64,000 nucleotides of DNA from Nevskiaceae bacterium (GTDB lineage: Bacteria > Pseudomonadota > Gammaproteobacteria > Nevskiales > Nevskiaceae): assembly GCA_004297005.1 (NCBI GenBank), contig SCVA01000002.1, forward strand, positions 55,938-119,937. The letters run 5' to 3'. A program made the translations under genes and the position numbers. Below the pieces are notes generated by a model. That model was not told the DNA's origin. It saw only the letters and a list, made by a program, of their open reading frames with translations, and did no database searches. Shown piece by piece: positions 1-14,928 of the stretch (position 1 is the stretch's first letter; each line of letters opens with the position of its first letter).

Positions 1-680
1 GGGGCGCTGACCGTCGCTTCGGCGGTGCCCAGTCGCGCCAACTGGCTGGCGTCGGCATGCAGGTCATAGGCGCGACGCACCGCGATCCAGTCGTCGGGAT
101 TGCGCGGCTTGGTCTGCGGCGGCAGGCCGGGGATGAGCCGGGTGCAGGCCGGCGGGCGCACGGTTTCCACACCGTCGGCGCCGACCGCCTGCAGGGCCAG
201 TTGCCCGGCGGCGGTGCAGGCCAGTTGCTCGTTGCCGTCGTGCTGGAAGAAGAACTCACCGCTGGTGAGACTGATGCGGTGACCGCTCATGTAGATGAAC
301 AGCGGCCAACTGGTGGAGATCTGCGGATGCTTCCACACCACCCGCAGATAGCCGCGCGAGAGGCTGAAGATGCTTTTCAGGTCCTTGGCATAGGCGGCGA
401 ACGGCAGACGTTCGACCCCGGCCTCGGTATCGGGACCAATGTCGACGAAGCCATGCCGGGCAAAGCGCAGGGTGAGATGACCACCGGCGCCGGTCTGAAT
501 GAGGTCCTGCTCCTGCAGCGCGTCACCCAGTTGCAGCGGCAGTTGCTTGCCGTCGCGCTGCACAGTCACCGCACCACTGACGGTGTCGACCGTCAGCACC
601 GCGTCCTCGGCGCGCGCGGTAACGGCGACCAGGGACAGCGCGATCAGGGCAAACAGCAGGCGCATGGGGGCAGCGGTCAT
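1..680 (-). CDS. FecR-domain secreted protein, C-terminus beyond the window
   Basis: The gene reads leftward and runs off the window edge, so only the first 226 codons are seen. The protein starts with a signal peptide (MRLLFALIALSLVAVTARA). A FecR-like beta domain follows, recognisable from the segment VSGAVTVQRDGKQLPLQLGD, then an acidic TGAGG loop and a DIGPDTE turn. FecR-type domains of this kind are usually periplasmic or surface proteins; no FecI sigma factor is nearby to suggest signalling. The start is uncertain: the ATG at 680 or the one at 665 gives the same signal peptide, and neither has a clear ribosome-binding site. Function unknown. Confidence 0.6.
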   Translation of the reverse strand, partial: MTAAPMRLLFALIALSLVAVTARAEDAVLTVDTVSGAVTVQRDGKQLPLQLGDALQEQDLIQTGAGGHLTLRFARHGFVDIGPDTEAGVERLPFAAYAKDLKSIFSLSRGYLRVVWKHPQISTSWPLFIYMSGHRISLTSGEFFFQHDGNEQLACTAAGQLALQAVGADGVETVRPPACTRLIPGLPPQTKPRNPDDWIAVRRAYDLHADASQLARLGTAEATVSA

Positions 681-842
681 GGAAAAACGGCGAGGTTTCG
701 GACTTCCGGGGCGACTGACAGCACCAGTCACACTAGAGAAATTTACAGGAATATTCACGGGATAGCGCAATAGTCTCATCCCAACTGCGAAGTTGCTCCC
801 AGACGCCCGCCACGGTTTTCGTCGCCGGCGAGCGGCGGCAAC

Positions 843-1592
843 TCAAACCAGGCCGGGCAGCGCGCGCTCCAGAATCGCCCGCACCTTGGCCATGCCGGCC
901 TCGATGGAGGCATGGATCTCGTCGTGGATGCCGGCGCCGGCCGGCGACAGCCCCGCCGCCCAGTTCACCGATACCGCCAGACAGGCGTAGTCCAGGCCCA
1001 GCTCGCGGGCCAGGGCGGCCTCGGGCATGCCGGTCATGCCGACCATGTCGCAGCCCTCGCGCTGCAAGGCGCGGATCTCCGCCGGAGTTTCCAGACGCGG
1101 CCCCTGGGTCACCGCCATCACGCCCTGCCCGCCGACGCTGACGCCGGCCGCAGCGGCGGCCGTCAGCAGCGCCTCGCGCAACGTCGGGGTGTAGGGATGG
1201 GTGAACTCGACATGCGCCAGCACCGAGCCCGGGCTGCCATCGGAATAGCTGTGCTCGCGGCCCCAGGTGTGGTCGATGAGATCGTCCGGCACCGCCACCT
1301 CGCCGGGCGCGAACCAGGGCGCGATCGCGCCCACCGCGGCGATGGCGATCACCCGCTGCACGCCGGCCTCGGCCAGAGCCTTGAGGTTGGCGCGGTAGTT
1401 GATGGCATGCGGCGGCAGCTTGTGGCCTTCGCCGTGGCGCGCCAGGAAGATCGCCTCCACGCCGTAGACCCGTCCGCGCAGCAGCGGCGCACTGGGCTTG
1501 CCGTAAGCAGTGTCGGCGTCGACGCGCGCCAGCACTTCCAGGCCCGGCCAGGTGTTCATGCCGGTACCGCCGATGACCGCGATCTTGCTCAT
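843..1592 (-). CDS. mtnP: S-methyl-5'-thioinosine / methylthioadenosine phosphorylase family protein
   Basis: A 249-residue member of the PNP/MTAP phosphorylase family. It has the N-terminal phosphate loop VIGGTG (6-11), the RHGEGHKLPPHAINYRAN block near residue 50 and the GMTGMPEAALARE substrate block near 190. In Pseudomonas the equivalent gene beside nagZ makes S-methyl-5'-thioinosine phosphorylase, which releases hypoxanthine and methylthioribose-1-phosphate in methionine salvage. Here hpt lies just upstream, which fits hypoxanthine as the product. The start at 1592 has a purine-rich AGGACAGGG just before it. Specificity for methylthioinosine rather than methylthioadenosine is inferred from context. 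Confidence 0.88.
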   Translation of the reverse strand: MSKIAVIGGTGMNTWPGLEVLARVDADTAYGKPSAPLLRGRVYGVEAIFLARHGEGHKLPPHAINYRANLKALAEAGVQRVIAIAAVGAIAPWFAPGEVAVPDDLIDHTWGREHSYSDGSPGSVLAHVEFTHPYTPTLREALLTAAAAAGVSVGGQGVMAVTQGPRLETPAEIRALQREGCDMVGMTGMPEAALARELGLDYACLAVSVNWAAGLSPAGAGIHDEIHASIEAGMAKVRAILERALPGLV

Positions 1593-1603
1593 ACCCTGTC
1601 CTG

Positions 1604-2152
1604 CTAAAGATTGGCTGCGTAGATGGCAGGCAACTGCCGCCAGTACTCTTTGACATCCATGCCGCAGCCGAACACATAGCGGTCCGGAAGCGACAGGCCG
1701 ATGTACTCGGCATAAGCGTCGGCGGCGCGGCGCTCGTGCAGCTTCTCCGAGAGCACCGCCACCTTCAGCGAGGCGGGATTGAATTCCAGCAGCGCCTTGC
1801 GGATCGCCACCAGGGTGTGGCCCTCGTCGAGAATGTCGTCGATCACCAGCAGATGGCGACCGCCCATGGCGGTATCCGGCTGGCGTTTCCACAGCAGACC
1901 TCCGCCCTGGGTGGCGCCGCGATAGCGGGTGGCGTGCAGGTAGTCCAGCTCGAAGGGGATGCCCAGACGGCGGGTGATCTCGGCGGTGGCGTAGAGCCCG
2001 CCGTTCATCACGCACAGCACCAGCGGCAGGCGGCCTCCATAGTCGGCGGCGATGCGCAGCGCCAGGCGGTCGTAGGCGGCATCGACCTCGGCGGCGCTGA
2101 CCAGCAACTCCGCCTCGCGCAGGATGCGCTGGGCCTCCTCGGCGCGGCTCAC
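1604..2152 (-). CDS. hpt: hypoxanthine-guanine phosphoribosyltransferase
   Basis: This type I phosphoribosyltransferase has 182 residues. The PRPP-binding loop LLVIDDILDEGHT is at about 101-113, and the flexible loop contains MNGGLYATAEI. It converts hypoxanthine and/or guanine plus PRPP to IMP/GMP in the cytosol. The GTG start overlaps the nagZ stop codon (GTGA, 4 bp), so translation is probably coupled. Standing before mtnP, it can recapture the hypoxanthine made by that enzyme. Confidence 0.88.
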   Translation of the reverse strand: MSRAEEAQRILREAELLVSAAEVDAAYDRLALRIAADYGGRLPLVLCVMNGGLYATAEITRRLGIPFELDYLHATRYRGATQGGGLLWKRQPDTAMGGRHLLVIDDILDEGHTLVAIRKALLEFNPASLKVAVLSEKLHERRAADAYAEYIGLSLPDRYVFGCGMDVKEYWRQLPAIYAANL

Positions 2153-3126
2153 GGCGTCGCCACCGGGCGGCGGTACAGACGCTTCAGGCGCGCGCTCGAC
2201 AAGCGGTTGGGCTTGTGGCCGCGCAGGGCTTCCAGCACCCGCAGGGCGCCGTTACGGTCGTTGCAGACCGGGATCATGTCGCAACCGGCCTCCAGCGCCA
2301 GCTTGGCACGCTCTTCCAGCGTGCCGGCGACGGCGGCGCCGCCCATCGACAGGTCGTCGCAGAAGATCGCGCCGTTGTACTTCCACTGCCGGCGGACGAT
2401 GCCGCGTATCCACTTTTCCGACAGCGAGGCCGGCGTGGGATCGACGGCGGTGTAGCGCACGTGGGCCATCATGATCGACTCCAGGCCTTCGTCCATCAGC
2501 GCCTTGAACGGCTGCATGTCGGCTTCCAGCGCCGACAACTGGCGGCGGTCCACCGGCAGCTCGACGTGGGAGTCGGCGGTGACCGCGCCATGCCCTGGGA
2601 AATGCTTGCCGGTGGCCGAGAGGCCGGCAGCGTTGAGGCCCTGCCAGAACGAGCGCGCCAGCTCGGTGAGGGTGGCGGTATCGCTGGCGAAGGCGCGGTC
2701 GCCGATGATCTGGCTGACCTCGCAGTCGCGGTCCAGCACTGGCGCGAATGGCAGGTCGAAGCCGAAGGCGCCCAGCTCCTGGCCGATCAGCTCGCCGCAG
2801 CGGCGCGCCTCCTCGTGGGCCTTGGCCGGCGACTCCTCGTAGAGCTTGCCCAGGGTGCGCATCGCCGGAACGCGCGAGAAGCCGACGCGGAAGCGCTGCA
2901 CCCGCCCGCCCTCGTGGTCCACCGCCAGCAGCGGCCGAGGTTTTTTGATCGCCAGGATGTCGTCGCAGAGCCGCTTGAGCTGCTCGGGATCGCGATAGTT
3001 GCGGGTGAACAGCAGCACCCCACCGACCAGCGGATGGGCGATGACCTCGCGGTCCTCGGCGGTGAGTTCCTGACCGGCGATGTCGAGCATCACCGGACCA
3101 ATCAGATTGCTGCTGGTATTACTCAT
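2149..3126 (-). CDS. nagZ: beta-N-acetylglucosaminidase (glycoside hydrolase 3)
   Basis: A full-length cytosolic NagZ of 325 residues. Family motifs are DHEGGRVQR (70-78), KHFPGHG (174-180, the mobile catalytic loop with its His) and CDDLSM (about 256-261, containing the Asp nucleophile). It removes GlcNAc from anhydromuropeptides during peptidoglycan recycling. It overlaps the upstream L,D-transpeptidase gene by 8 bp and the downstream hpt by 4 bp, so wall turnover and purine salvage genes are in one operon. Confidence 0.95.
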   Translation of the reverse strand: MSNTSSNLIGPVMLDIAGQELTAEDREVIAHPLVGGVLLFTRNYRDPEQLKRLCDDILAIKKPRPLLAVDHEGGRVQRFRVGFSRVPAMRTLGKLYEESPAKAHEEARRCGELIGQELGAFGFDLPFAPVLDRDCEVSQIIGDRAFASDTATLTELARSFWQGLNAAGLSATGKHFPGHGAVTADSHVELPVDRRQLSALEADMQPFKALMDEGLESIMMAHVRYTAVDPTPASLSEKWIRGIVRRQWKYNGAIFCDDLSMGGAAVAGTLEERAKLALEAGCDMIPVCNDRNGALRVLEALRGHKPNRLSSARLKRLYRRPVATP

Positions 3127-3610
3127 GCAGTTCCACTTCCGTCCCTACCGGGATCAGGTCAAAGAGTTCGATCACGTCGGCATCGCGCATGCGGACGCAA
3201 CCATGGGAGGCCGGCCGCCCCAGCGTATCGACATGAGGCGTGCCATGGATGTAGATGTAGCGTCGCATGCTGTCGACACAAGCCAGGCGGTTGCGGCCAG
3301 GCTCCAGGCCGGACAGCCAGAGGATGCGGCTGGTGATCCAGTCCCGCCCTGGAAAACGCGCGGCGGCCTCGGGCGTATACAGCGGCGTCTCGGCGGCCAC
3401 CCGGCGGGCACGGAACACGGTGCCGGCCGGCGCGCCGGCGCCGATCTTGGCGCGGATGCGGTGCCGCCCGCGCGGTGTGCAGCCGGACCCCTCGATCTCG
3501 CCCGGGCCGTTGGCCGCGGTCGATACCGGGTAGTGACGGCTGGCGCGCTCACCGTCCCAGACGGTCAGGCGCTGCGCGGTGAGATCCACGGTCAGGCGGA
3601 GAATCCCCAA
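3119..3610 (-). CDS. L,D-transpeptidase (YkuD domain)
   Basis: A short (163 aa) YkuD-domain protein. The catalytic signature is IHGT (121-124) followed by SHGCVRM (135-141), with Cys138 the predicted nucleophile. Such enzymes form 3-3 or protein-peptidoglycan crosslinks or trim them. No signal peptide is visible, which is odd for a periplasmic enzyme. The only in-frame start is TTG at 3610, unless the true start lies within the upstream gene. It ends inside nagZ, so the two are probably translated together. Confidence 0.82.
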   Translation of the reverse strand: MGILRLTVDLTAQRLTVWDGERASRHYPVSTAANGPGEIEGSGCTPRGRHRIRAKIGAGAPAGTVFRARRVAAETPLYTPEAAARFPGRDWITSRILWLSGLEPGRNRLACVDSMRRYIYIHGTPHVDTLGRPASHGCVRMRDADVIELFDLIPVGTEVELHE

Positions 3611-3614
3611 AACA

Positions 3615-4085
3615 TCATTCCCAGTTCTTGTAGGGGGTCACGGACAGCGCGTGATTGTAATAGCGGCGGTCGTCGCTGACCTCCCTGCCAAGCCATTCAG
3701 GTCGCTCGAAGGCCTCGTCCTCGCTGCAAAGCTCGATCTCCGCCACCACCAGGGGCGCGTTGTCGCCCTCGAAGACATCGATCTCCCAGAGGTGCCCGCC
3801 GTGGTTCACGTAATGCCGGGTCTTCAGGATGATGCCGGTGCAGAGGGTGTTGATCATCTCCTCCGCTTCGGCGGCGGGAATCTCGTACTCGTACTCGGCG
3901 CGGCTGATGCCGACCTTGGCCGCCTTGATGTTGAGCTTGCCGACCGTGCCCTCCACCCGCACCCGCACGCTGGCGGCGGCACCCAACGGCGCCAGATAGC
4001 CGTGGCGCATCGGCACCGAGGCATGCGCGGCGGCGCGCCAGTGGTCGTTGGCAACCAGGAATTTGCGTTCGATTTCGATGGCCAT
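3615..4085 (-). CDS. CYTH-domain phosphohydrolase
   Basis: 156 residues starting with the CYTH signature EIERKF (residues 4-9, ExExK). Alternating charged strands follow (RVRVEG, EYEYEIP, WEIDVFEG, AEIEL), as expected of a triphosphate tunnel. Proteins of this size in bacteria, such as the Nitrosomonas europaea example, are inorganic triphosphatases. Adenylate cyclase or thiamine triphosphatase activity cannot be excluded. It lies 5 bp before the L,D-transpeptidase start. Confidence 0.85.
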   Translation of the reverse strand: MAIEIERKFLVANDHWRAAAHASVPMRHGYLAPLGAAASVRVRVEGTVGKLNIKAAKVGISRAEYEYEIPAAEAEEMINTLCTGIILKTRHYVNHGGHLWEIDVFEGDNAPLVVAEIELCSEDEAFERPEWLGREVSDDRRYYNHALSVTPYKNWE

Positions 4086-4103
4086 GGCAGGTGAGGTCGC
4101 TAC

Positions 4104-4161
4104 GCTGTGAGGGCGCCGCGCGGCGCGCGGCTGTGAGGGCGCGCCTGCGGCGCTGTGAGGG
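4104..4161. repeat. three direct copies of GCTGTGAGGG
   Basis: Three copies of GCTGTGAGGG start at 4104, 4130 and 4152 in the 110-bp gap between rlmD and the CYTH gene. They are separated by GC-rich stretches (gcgccgcgcggcg). Purpose unknown; they could be a regulatory array or slippage debris. Confidence 0.4.
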
Positions 4162-4195
4162 GAAGAAAAGTACTGCTGGTGCGGTGCGCCGGTCC

Positions 4196-5515
4196 TTAGC
4201 GGCCGCGCTCGAACAGCGCCATGCTTTCGACATGCGCGGTGTGCGGGAACATGTCCATTGCCCCGACCTTGACCAGCCGGTATCCGCCCTCGACCAGAAG
4301 GCCGGCGTCGCGCGCCAGGGTGGCGGGATGGCAGGACACATAGACGATGCGACGGGGCTTCTTGGCGATCAGCACCGGCATCATCTCCAAGGCACCGGCG
4401 CGCGGGGGGTCGAGCAGCACCGCGTCGTAACGCTCGCTTAAGTAGGGCGCCTTGGGATCGGGCTTGAACAGGTCCGCGCCCTGCCAGCGCACCTCCGGAA
4501 AGCCATTGGCGGCACAGTTGGCGGCGCCGCGCGCGACCAGACCCTTGTCGCCTTCCACCGCCATCACCTTGGCGCCGGTCTTGGCCAGCGGCAGGGTGAA
4601 ATTGCCCAGACCGGCGAACAGCTCCAGCACCGATTCGCCGGGCTGCGCCGCCAGCCAGTCCAGCGACTGCCGCACCATCGCCTGCGAGAGCGCGCCATTG
4701 ACCTGGATGAAGTCGGCGGGCTCGAACGCGAGTCGTGAGTCGCTGCCGTCCGGCGAGTAGCTGAGCGGCCAGCGCTCGCCCGAGAGCGGCAGGATGCTGT
4801 CCAGCCCTCCCGGTTGCAGAAGAATTTCAAAGCCGTGCTCTTCGCCAAACGCGGCAAGGATGGCGCGGTCCTCGACGCCGGGGTTCTGCAGCACCCGGAA
4901 CACCAGACAGACATGATCGCCGGCGGCCATCTCGATCTGCGGAATCGCCTGGCGGATCGCCAGCCGGTCGATCATCCGCGCGAGCTCCTTGAGCTTGAGG
5001 CCCACCCGCGGGTCGAGCACCACGCAGGACTCCAGGGTGGCGAGAAAGGAGCAGCCGCGTTCGCGAAAGCCAACCAGCGTGCCGCTCTTGCTGAGAACGA
5101 ACTTCACGCCCAGGCGCGCGCGGCGACGATAGCCCTGCGAAGCACCCACCAGCGGCGGCAGCAATTCTTCAGGCTCGACCTTGCCGATGCGGCGCAGGGC
5201 GTTGAGCAACTCGTCCTGCTTCCAGAGAATCTGTTTCTCCGGCGCCAGATGTTGCAGGGCGCAGCCGCCGCAGACACCGAAGTGGGCGCAGGGCGGAGTC
5301 ACCCGGTCCGGACTGGCGACTTTCACCGCCGTCACTTGGCCTTCGTCGTGATCGCGCGAGCAGGCGGTGTAGCGGAACTCCACGGTCTCGCCCGGCAGCG
5401 CATCGGCGATGAAGGTGACCTTGCCGGCCACGCGGGCGACGCCCCGGCCCTCGTGGTCGAGGCCGCTGACTTCGGCGGTATGGATGCCTTGCGGCAATAC
5501 CCGGCGACGCACCAT
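4196..5515 (-). CDS. rlmD: 23S rRNA (uracil-1939-C5)-methyltransferase
   Basis: The protein has 439 residues: an N-terminal TRAM domain (about 1-65), a [4Fe-4S] cluster site CAHFGVCGGC (Cys76, 82, 85, plus Cys164) and a SAM-dependent domain. That domain carries LELFAGLGNFTLPLA, LLDPPRAG and the catalytic VSCHPATLARD near the C-terminus. It makes m5U1939 in 23S rRNA. The gene downstream starts its own reading frame well inside the operon; the degenerate exonuclease gene lies 4 bp upstream. Confidence 0.95.
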   Translation of the reverse strand: MVRRRVLPQGIHTAEVSGLDHEGRGVARVAGKVTFIADALPGETVEFRYTACSRDHDEGQVTAVKVASPDRVTPPCAHFGVCGGCALQHLAPEKQILWKQDELLNALRRIGKVEPEELLPPLVGASQGYRRRARLGVKFVLSKSGTLVGFRERGCSFLATLESCVVLDPRVGLKLKELARMIDRLAIRQAIPQIEMAAGDHVCLVFRVLQNPGVEDRAILAAFGEEHGFEILLQPGGLDSILPLSGERWPLSYSPDGSDSRLAFEPADFIQVNGALSQAMVRQSLDWLAAQPGESVLELFAGLGNFTLPLAKTGAKVMAVEGDKGLVARGAANCAANGFPEVRWQGADLFKPDPKAPYLSERYDAVLLDPPRAGALEMMPVLIAKKPRRIVYVSCHPATLARDAGLLVEGGYRLVKVGAMDMFPHTAHVESMALFERGR

Positions 5516-5519
5516 CGCT

Positions 5520-6224
5520 TCAGGGACTCCAGCGGCTGCGGAAGGCCCGCCAGTGCGGCGCGGTCTGGCGTTCCAGCCAGCCGGCGACGCGGCGGCGCTC
5601 GGCGAGCAGGGATTCCGCCGTGCGCAGGCCGGTGCTGTGCTCCAGCGCCAGGCTCAGCAGATAAGCGATCAACGCGTCGGCGCCGCTGCCGGCCAGCAAC
5701 CGGGCACGATCCCCGGCGGCCAGCGCCTGCTCGCACTCGGCCTCGCGCAGACCGAGGTCGTGGGGCAGATCGTGCACTGCCGCCAGTTCCCAGAGCGACG
5801 CCAGTCCGGGCGCAAAACCGAATTGTTCGACCAGACTGCGCGGCCCGCCCTGCGCCAGGAGCCGCGGCAGCGCCAGATCGCCGGCCAGCGCCCGGGCTAG
5901 CAGGAGGCTGCGGATCTGTGCCTCGGCGTCCCAGCTCCACAGCGGCTCGGCGGCAGCCGCCACCGCCTGCTCCAGCGCGCTCAGCAAAGCCGGCTCGCCA
6001 CCGCTGCTGTTGAACTCGTGCAACTCGAACTGCTCGGGTCCGGCCTGCAACAACACCGCAGCCGCCACCTTGCGTAGCGGTGGCGGCTGCCCGGCGGGCT
6101 GCTGGCGAGCGACCCGCAGCGTGGTCAGCGCCAGCACCGCCTCGGCGTCGGAGAACGGCTCCAGCGCCAGCAGACGCTTGGCCGCCGCCGGATCCGGCAC
6201 GGTCTTCAGGTCGAGGATGAGCAT
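5520..6224 (-). CDS. degenerate PolB-like 3'-5' exonuclease homologue
   Basis: 234 residues that align by eye with the predicted PolB-type 3'-5' exonuclease family (DNA_pol_B_exo2) along most of their length. The family start FDIETVPD appears as LDLKTVPD, the ...VSWNGRGFDLPVL block as LWSWDAEAQIRSLLL, and the ETDVLNTYL block as GADALIAYLLSL. The metal-binding acidic residues of all three Exo motifs are therefore altered or lost (DxE to DxK, the Exo II Asp, and the Exo III ETD to GAD). The frame is intact and lies between cysM and rlmD with tiny gaps, so it is probably expressed but unlikely to be a nuclease. Homology is recalled, not searched. Confidence 0.6.
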   Translation of the reverse strand: MLILDLKTVPDPAAAKRLLALEPFSDAEAVLALTTLRVARQQPAGQPPPLRKVAAAVLLQAGPEQFELHEFNSSGGEPALLSALEQAVAAAAEPLWSWDAEAQIRSLLLARALAGDLALPRLLAQGGPRSLVEQFGFAPGLASLWELAAVHDLPHDLGLREAECEQALAAGDRARLLAGSGADALIAYLLSLALEHSTGLRTAESLLAERRRVAGWLERQTAPHWRAFRSRWSP

Positions 6225-6232
6225 GTCGGGCT

Positions 6233-7123
6233 CTAGGCCGGAAAGACGCCGGTGGAGATGTAGCGGTCGCCGCGATCACAGACGATGCTGACGATCACCG
6301 CGTTCTCGACTTCCTTGCAGAGTTGCAGGGCGCTCCACAGCGCGCCGCCGGAGGAAGGCCCGCAGAACAGGCCTTCCAGCCGCGCCGCCTCGCGCATGGT
6401 GTGCTCGGCGTTGGCAGAGCTCACCTCGATGATGCGGTCCACCCGCGAGCGGTCGAAGATCTTCGGCAGATAGGCCTCCGGCCATTTGCGGATGCCGGGG
6501 ATGCTGCTCTCGCCGTCCGGCTGTACGCCGATGATCTGCACCTTGGGGTTCTGCTCCTTGAGATAACGCGAGCTGCCCATGATGGTGCCGGTGGTGCCCA
6601 TGCTCGATACGAAGTGGGTAATGCTGCCCTCGGTATCGCGCCAGATTTCCGGGCCGGTGGTCTCGTAATGGGCGCGCGGATTGTCTGGATTGGCGAACTG
6701 GTTGAGCACCCGCCCCTGCCCTTTGCGCTCCATTTCGTCGGCGAGATCACGGGCGCCTTCCATGCCCTGCTCCTTGCTGACCAGGATCAGCTCGGCACCG
6801 AAGGCCTTCATCACCGCGCGGCGTTCCACCGACAGGTGCTCGGGCATGATCAGCAGCATGCGGTAGCCGAGGGCTGCCGCCGCCATCGCCAGCGCGATGC
6901 CGGTGTTGCCGCTGGTGGCCTCGATCAGGGTATCGCCGGGCTTGATTTCGCCGCGCTCCTGGGCGCCACGGATCATCAGGTAGGCGGGCCGGTCCTTGAC
7001 CGAACCGGCGGGGTTGTTGCCTTCCAGCTTGGCCAGCAGGATGTTGCTGCCGATGCCGGGCAGCCGACTGAGCCGGACCAGGGGAGCGTTGCCGATGGTC
7101 TCGGCGAGGGTGAGCGCGTGCAT
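6233..7123 (-). CDS. cysM: cysteine synthase B
   Basis: A PLP enzyme of 296 residues. NPAGSVKDRP contains the PLP lysine (Lys43), and TSGNTG (70-75) binds the substrate carboxylate. GTTGTIMG and CGPSSGG complete the phosphate-binding region. It makes cysteine from O-acetylserine and sulfide or thiosulfate. CysM rather than CysK is indicated by length and by the sequence EGNNPAGSVKDRPA. It is the sulfur-assimilation partner of the sulfate/thiosulfate uptake genes 30-40 kb away, though not linked to them. Confidence 0.93.
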   Translation of the reverse strand: MHALTLAETIGNAPLVRLSRLPGIGSNILLAKLEGNNPAGSVKDRPAYLMIRGAQERGEIKPGDTLIEATSGNTGIALAMAAAALGYRMLLIMPEHLSVERRAVMKAFGAELILVSKEQGMEGARDLADEMERKGQGRVLNQFANPDNPRAHYETTGPEIWRDTEGSITHFVSSMGTTGTIMGSSRYLKEQNPKVQIIGVQPDGESSIPGIRKWPEAYLPKIFDRSRVDRIIEVSSANAEHTMREAARLEGLFCGPSSGGALWSALQLCKEVENAVIVSIVCDRGDRYISTGVFPA

Positions 7124-7132
7124 GCCGCTATT

Positions 7133-7516
7133 TTACGGCGCGCGCTCCAGCACCACGAACGCCAGCACCCGGCCATCCTCGTCGCTGAGCGAAACCTGAC
7201 CATTGACGATGCCCAGCGCCGCCAGCCGCGCCTGCATCGCCGCGCTGTAGACCAGACTCGGCCGACCGTTGGCGGCCTGCACGAAACCGGCGTCGTGATG
7301 CGTGATGCCCTCGCGGAAGCCGGTTCCCAGCGCCTTCACGAATGCCTCCTTGACTGCGAAGCGCTTGGCCAGGAAGTTGCCCGGTTTGCGGCCCGCGTCA
7401 AACTGGGCGCGCTCCTCCGGCATCAGGATCTTGTCGAGAAAGTGCTCGCCGTACTTCAGCCACAGCCGTTCGACGCGAGAGATCAGCAACAAGTCGGTGC
7501 CAACACCGTGGATCAT
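7133..7516 (-). CDS. acpS: holo-[acyl-carrier-protein] synthase
   Basis: 127 residues with the two Mg-binding blocks of group I phosphopantetheinyl transferases: GVGTDLLLISR at the start and RFAVKEAFVKALGTG in the middle. It transfers 4'-phosphopantetheine from CoA to ACP. It overlaps the pdxJ stop by 4 bp (7513-7516), the usual pdxJ-acpS arrangement. Confidence 0.95.
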   Translation of the reverse strand: MIHGVGTDLLLISRVERLWLKYGEHFLDKILMPEERAQFDAGRKPGNFLAKRFAVKEAFVKALGTGFREGITHHDAGFVQAANGRPSLVYSAAMQARLAALGIVNGQVSLSDEDGRVLAFVVLERAP

Positions 7517-8262
7517 CGGGCGTGGCGCACTTCGAGCATGCGCCGGCGCATCTCCGCCACCGCCGCCGGCAGACCAACAAACACCGAACGGGCAATCAGG
7601 GAGTGGCCGATGTTTAGTTCGACGATCTCGGGAATGGCGGCGATGGGTCCGACGTTCTCGACCGTCAGACCGTGGCCGGCGTGCACCTCGATACCCGCCC
7701 CCTGCGCCGCCTCGGCGAAATTGCGGATGTAGCTCAACTCCAGCGCCCGCTCGGCATCGGTGCTGGCGTCGGCGTAGCGTCCGGTGTGGATTTCCAGATG
7801 CGGCACCCCGATGCGCATCGCCGCCGCCAACTGCCGCGGGTCGGGGTCTAGAAACAACGCCACCTGGATGCCCGCCTCGCCCATGCGCTGGCAGGCGACC
7901 TTCACCACCGACTCGATCATGCCGGCATCCAGCCCGCCCTCGGTGGTCTTTTCCTCGCGCTTCTCCGGCACCAGGCAGACGTAGCGAGGCTTGATCGCGC
8001 AGGCGAAATCGACCATCTCCTTGGTCACCGCCATCTCCAGATTCACCGGCGCCGGACAGCGGGACACGACCCGCCGCACGTCTTCGTCCTGAATGTGCCG
8101 GCGATCCTCGCGCAGGTGCACGGTGATCGAGTCGGCACCGGCCGCCACCGCGATCAGAGCAGCCTCCACCGGGTCCGGATAGGCGGTGCCGCGCGCCTGG
8201 CGCAGGGTAGCGACGTGATCGACGTTGACGCCGAGACGGATGGAGCTGGGACGGGCAGTCAT
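7513..8262 (-). CDS. pdxJ: pyridoxine 5'-phosphate synthase
   Basis: 249 residues starting at the ATG at 8262 (MTARPSSIRLGVNVDHVATL). GVNVDHVATLRQARG, ITVHLREDRRHIQ and VHAGHGLT are the PdxJ signatures. It condenses 1-deoxyxylulose-5-phosphate with aminoacetone phosphate to form pyridoxine phosphate. The open frame extends upstream to 8421, but that extension has no family resemblance. recO, the usual upstream neighbour, has been separated from it by the giant protease gene. Confidence 0.95.
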   Translation of the reverse strand: MTARPSSIRLGVNVDHVATLRQARGTAYPDPVEAALIAVAAGADSITVHLREDRRHIQDEDVRRVVSRCPAPVNLEMAVTKEMVDFACAIKPRYVCLVPEKREEKTTEGGLDAGMIESVVKVACQRMGEAGIQVALFLDPDPRQLAAAMRIGVPHLEIHTGRYADASTDAERALELSYIRNFAEAAQGAGIEVHAGHGLTVENVGPIAAIPEIVELNIGHSLIARSVFVGLPAAVAEMRRRMLEVRHAR

Positions 8263-8596
8263 GACAGGCTCGTTGAAGATTGCGGCAATCTTAGGGTGTG
8301 TTAACGGCAAATAGGTCGCTGCCTTGCTGACCGAAGACGTGTCAGGCAAGGCACGAGCTGGTGCAACGGCCGACTGCCTCCGCGAAGAGGGCGCGGGAGC
8401 GAGCCCTCCTGGGCCTCCCACACCCCTTGCTATGCCTTCATGCTGTCAACGGAATTCATTCCAGCCGTTGATGTACTTTATTCAGGATTCAAATGAGAGC
8501 CGCTGGCCGACTTCTTGCTTCCAGTAACGGTCTCGTTGGCCCGAAACATGACTTATTAGTCAGGTCTCAGGCACCACCACTTCCGTCGGGCTTTCC
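8263..8596. other. divergent intergenic region with a bulged stem-loop
   Basis: 334 bp between pdxJ (minus) and the giant protease (plus), with no credible gene. The arms TGCCTTGCTGAC (8320-8331) and GTCAGGCAAGGCA (8341-8353) pair with a single bulged base around a 9-nt loop. A small palindrome TGACT-TATT-AGTCA lies at 8549-8562, about 35 bp before the protease start, and could be an operator. No convincing -35/-10 pair was found. Confidence 0.45.
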
Positions 8597-14905
<6,309 letters not shown>

Positions 14906-14928
14906 ACCCCGGCTGCGCCACACCGGCC

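Noticed and set aside
57..773. Open frame on the plus strand near the left edge
   Set aside because: It is the shadow of the minus-strand FecR-domain gene, which has a signal peptide and recognisable motif.
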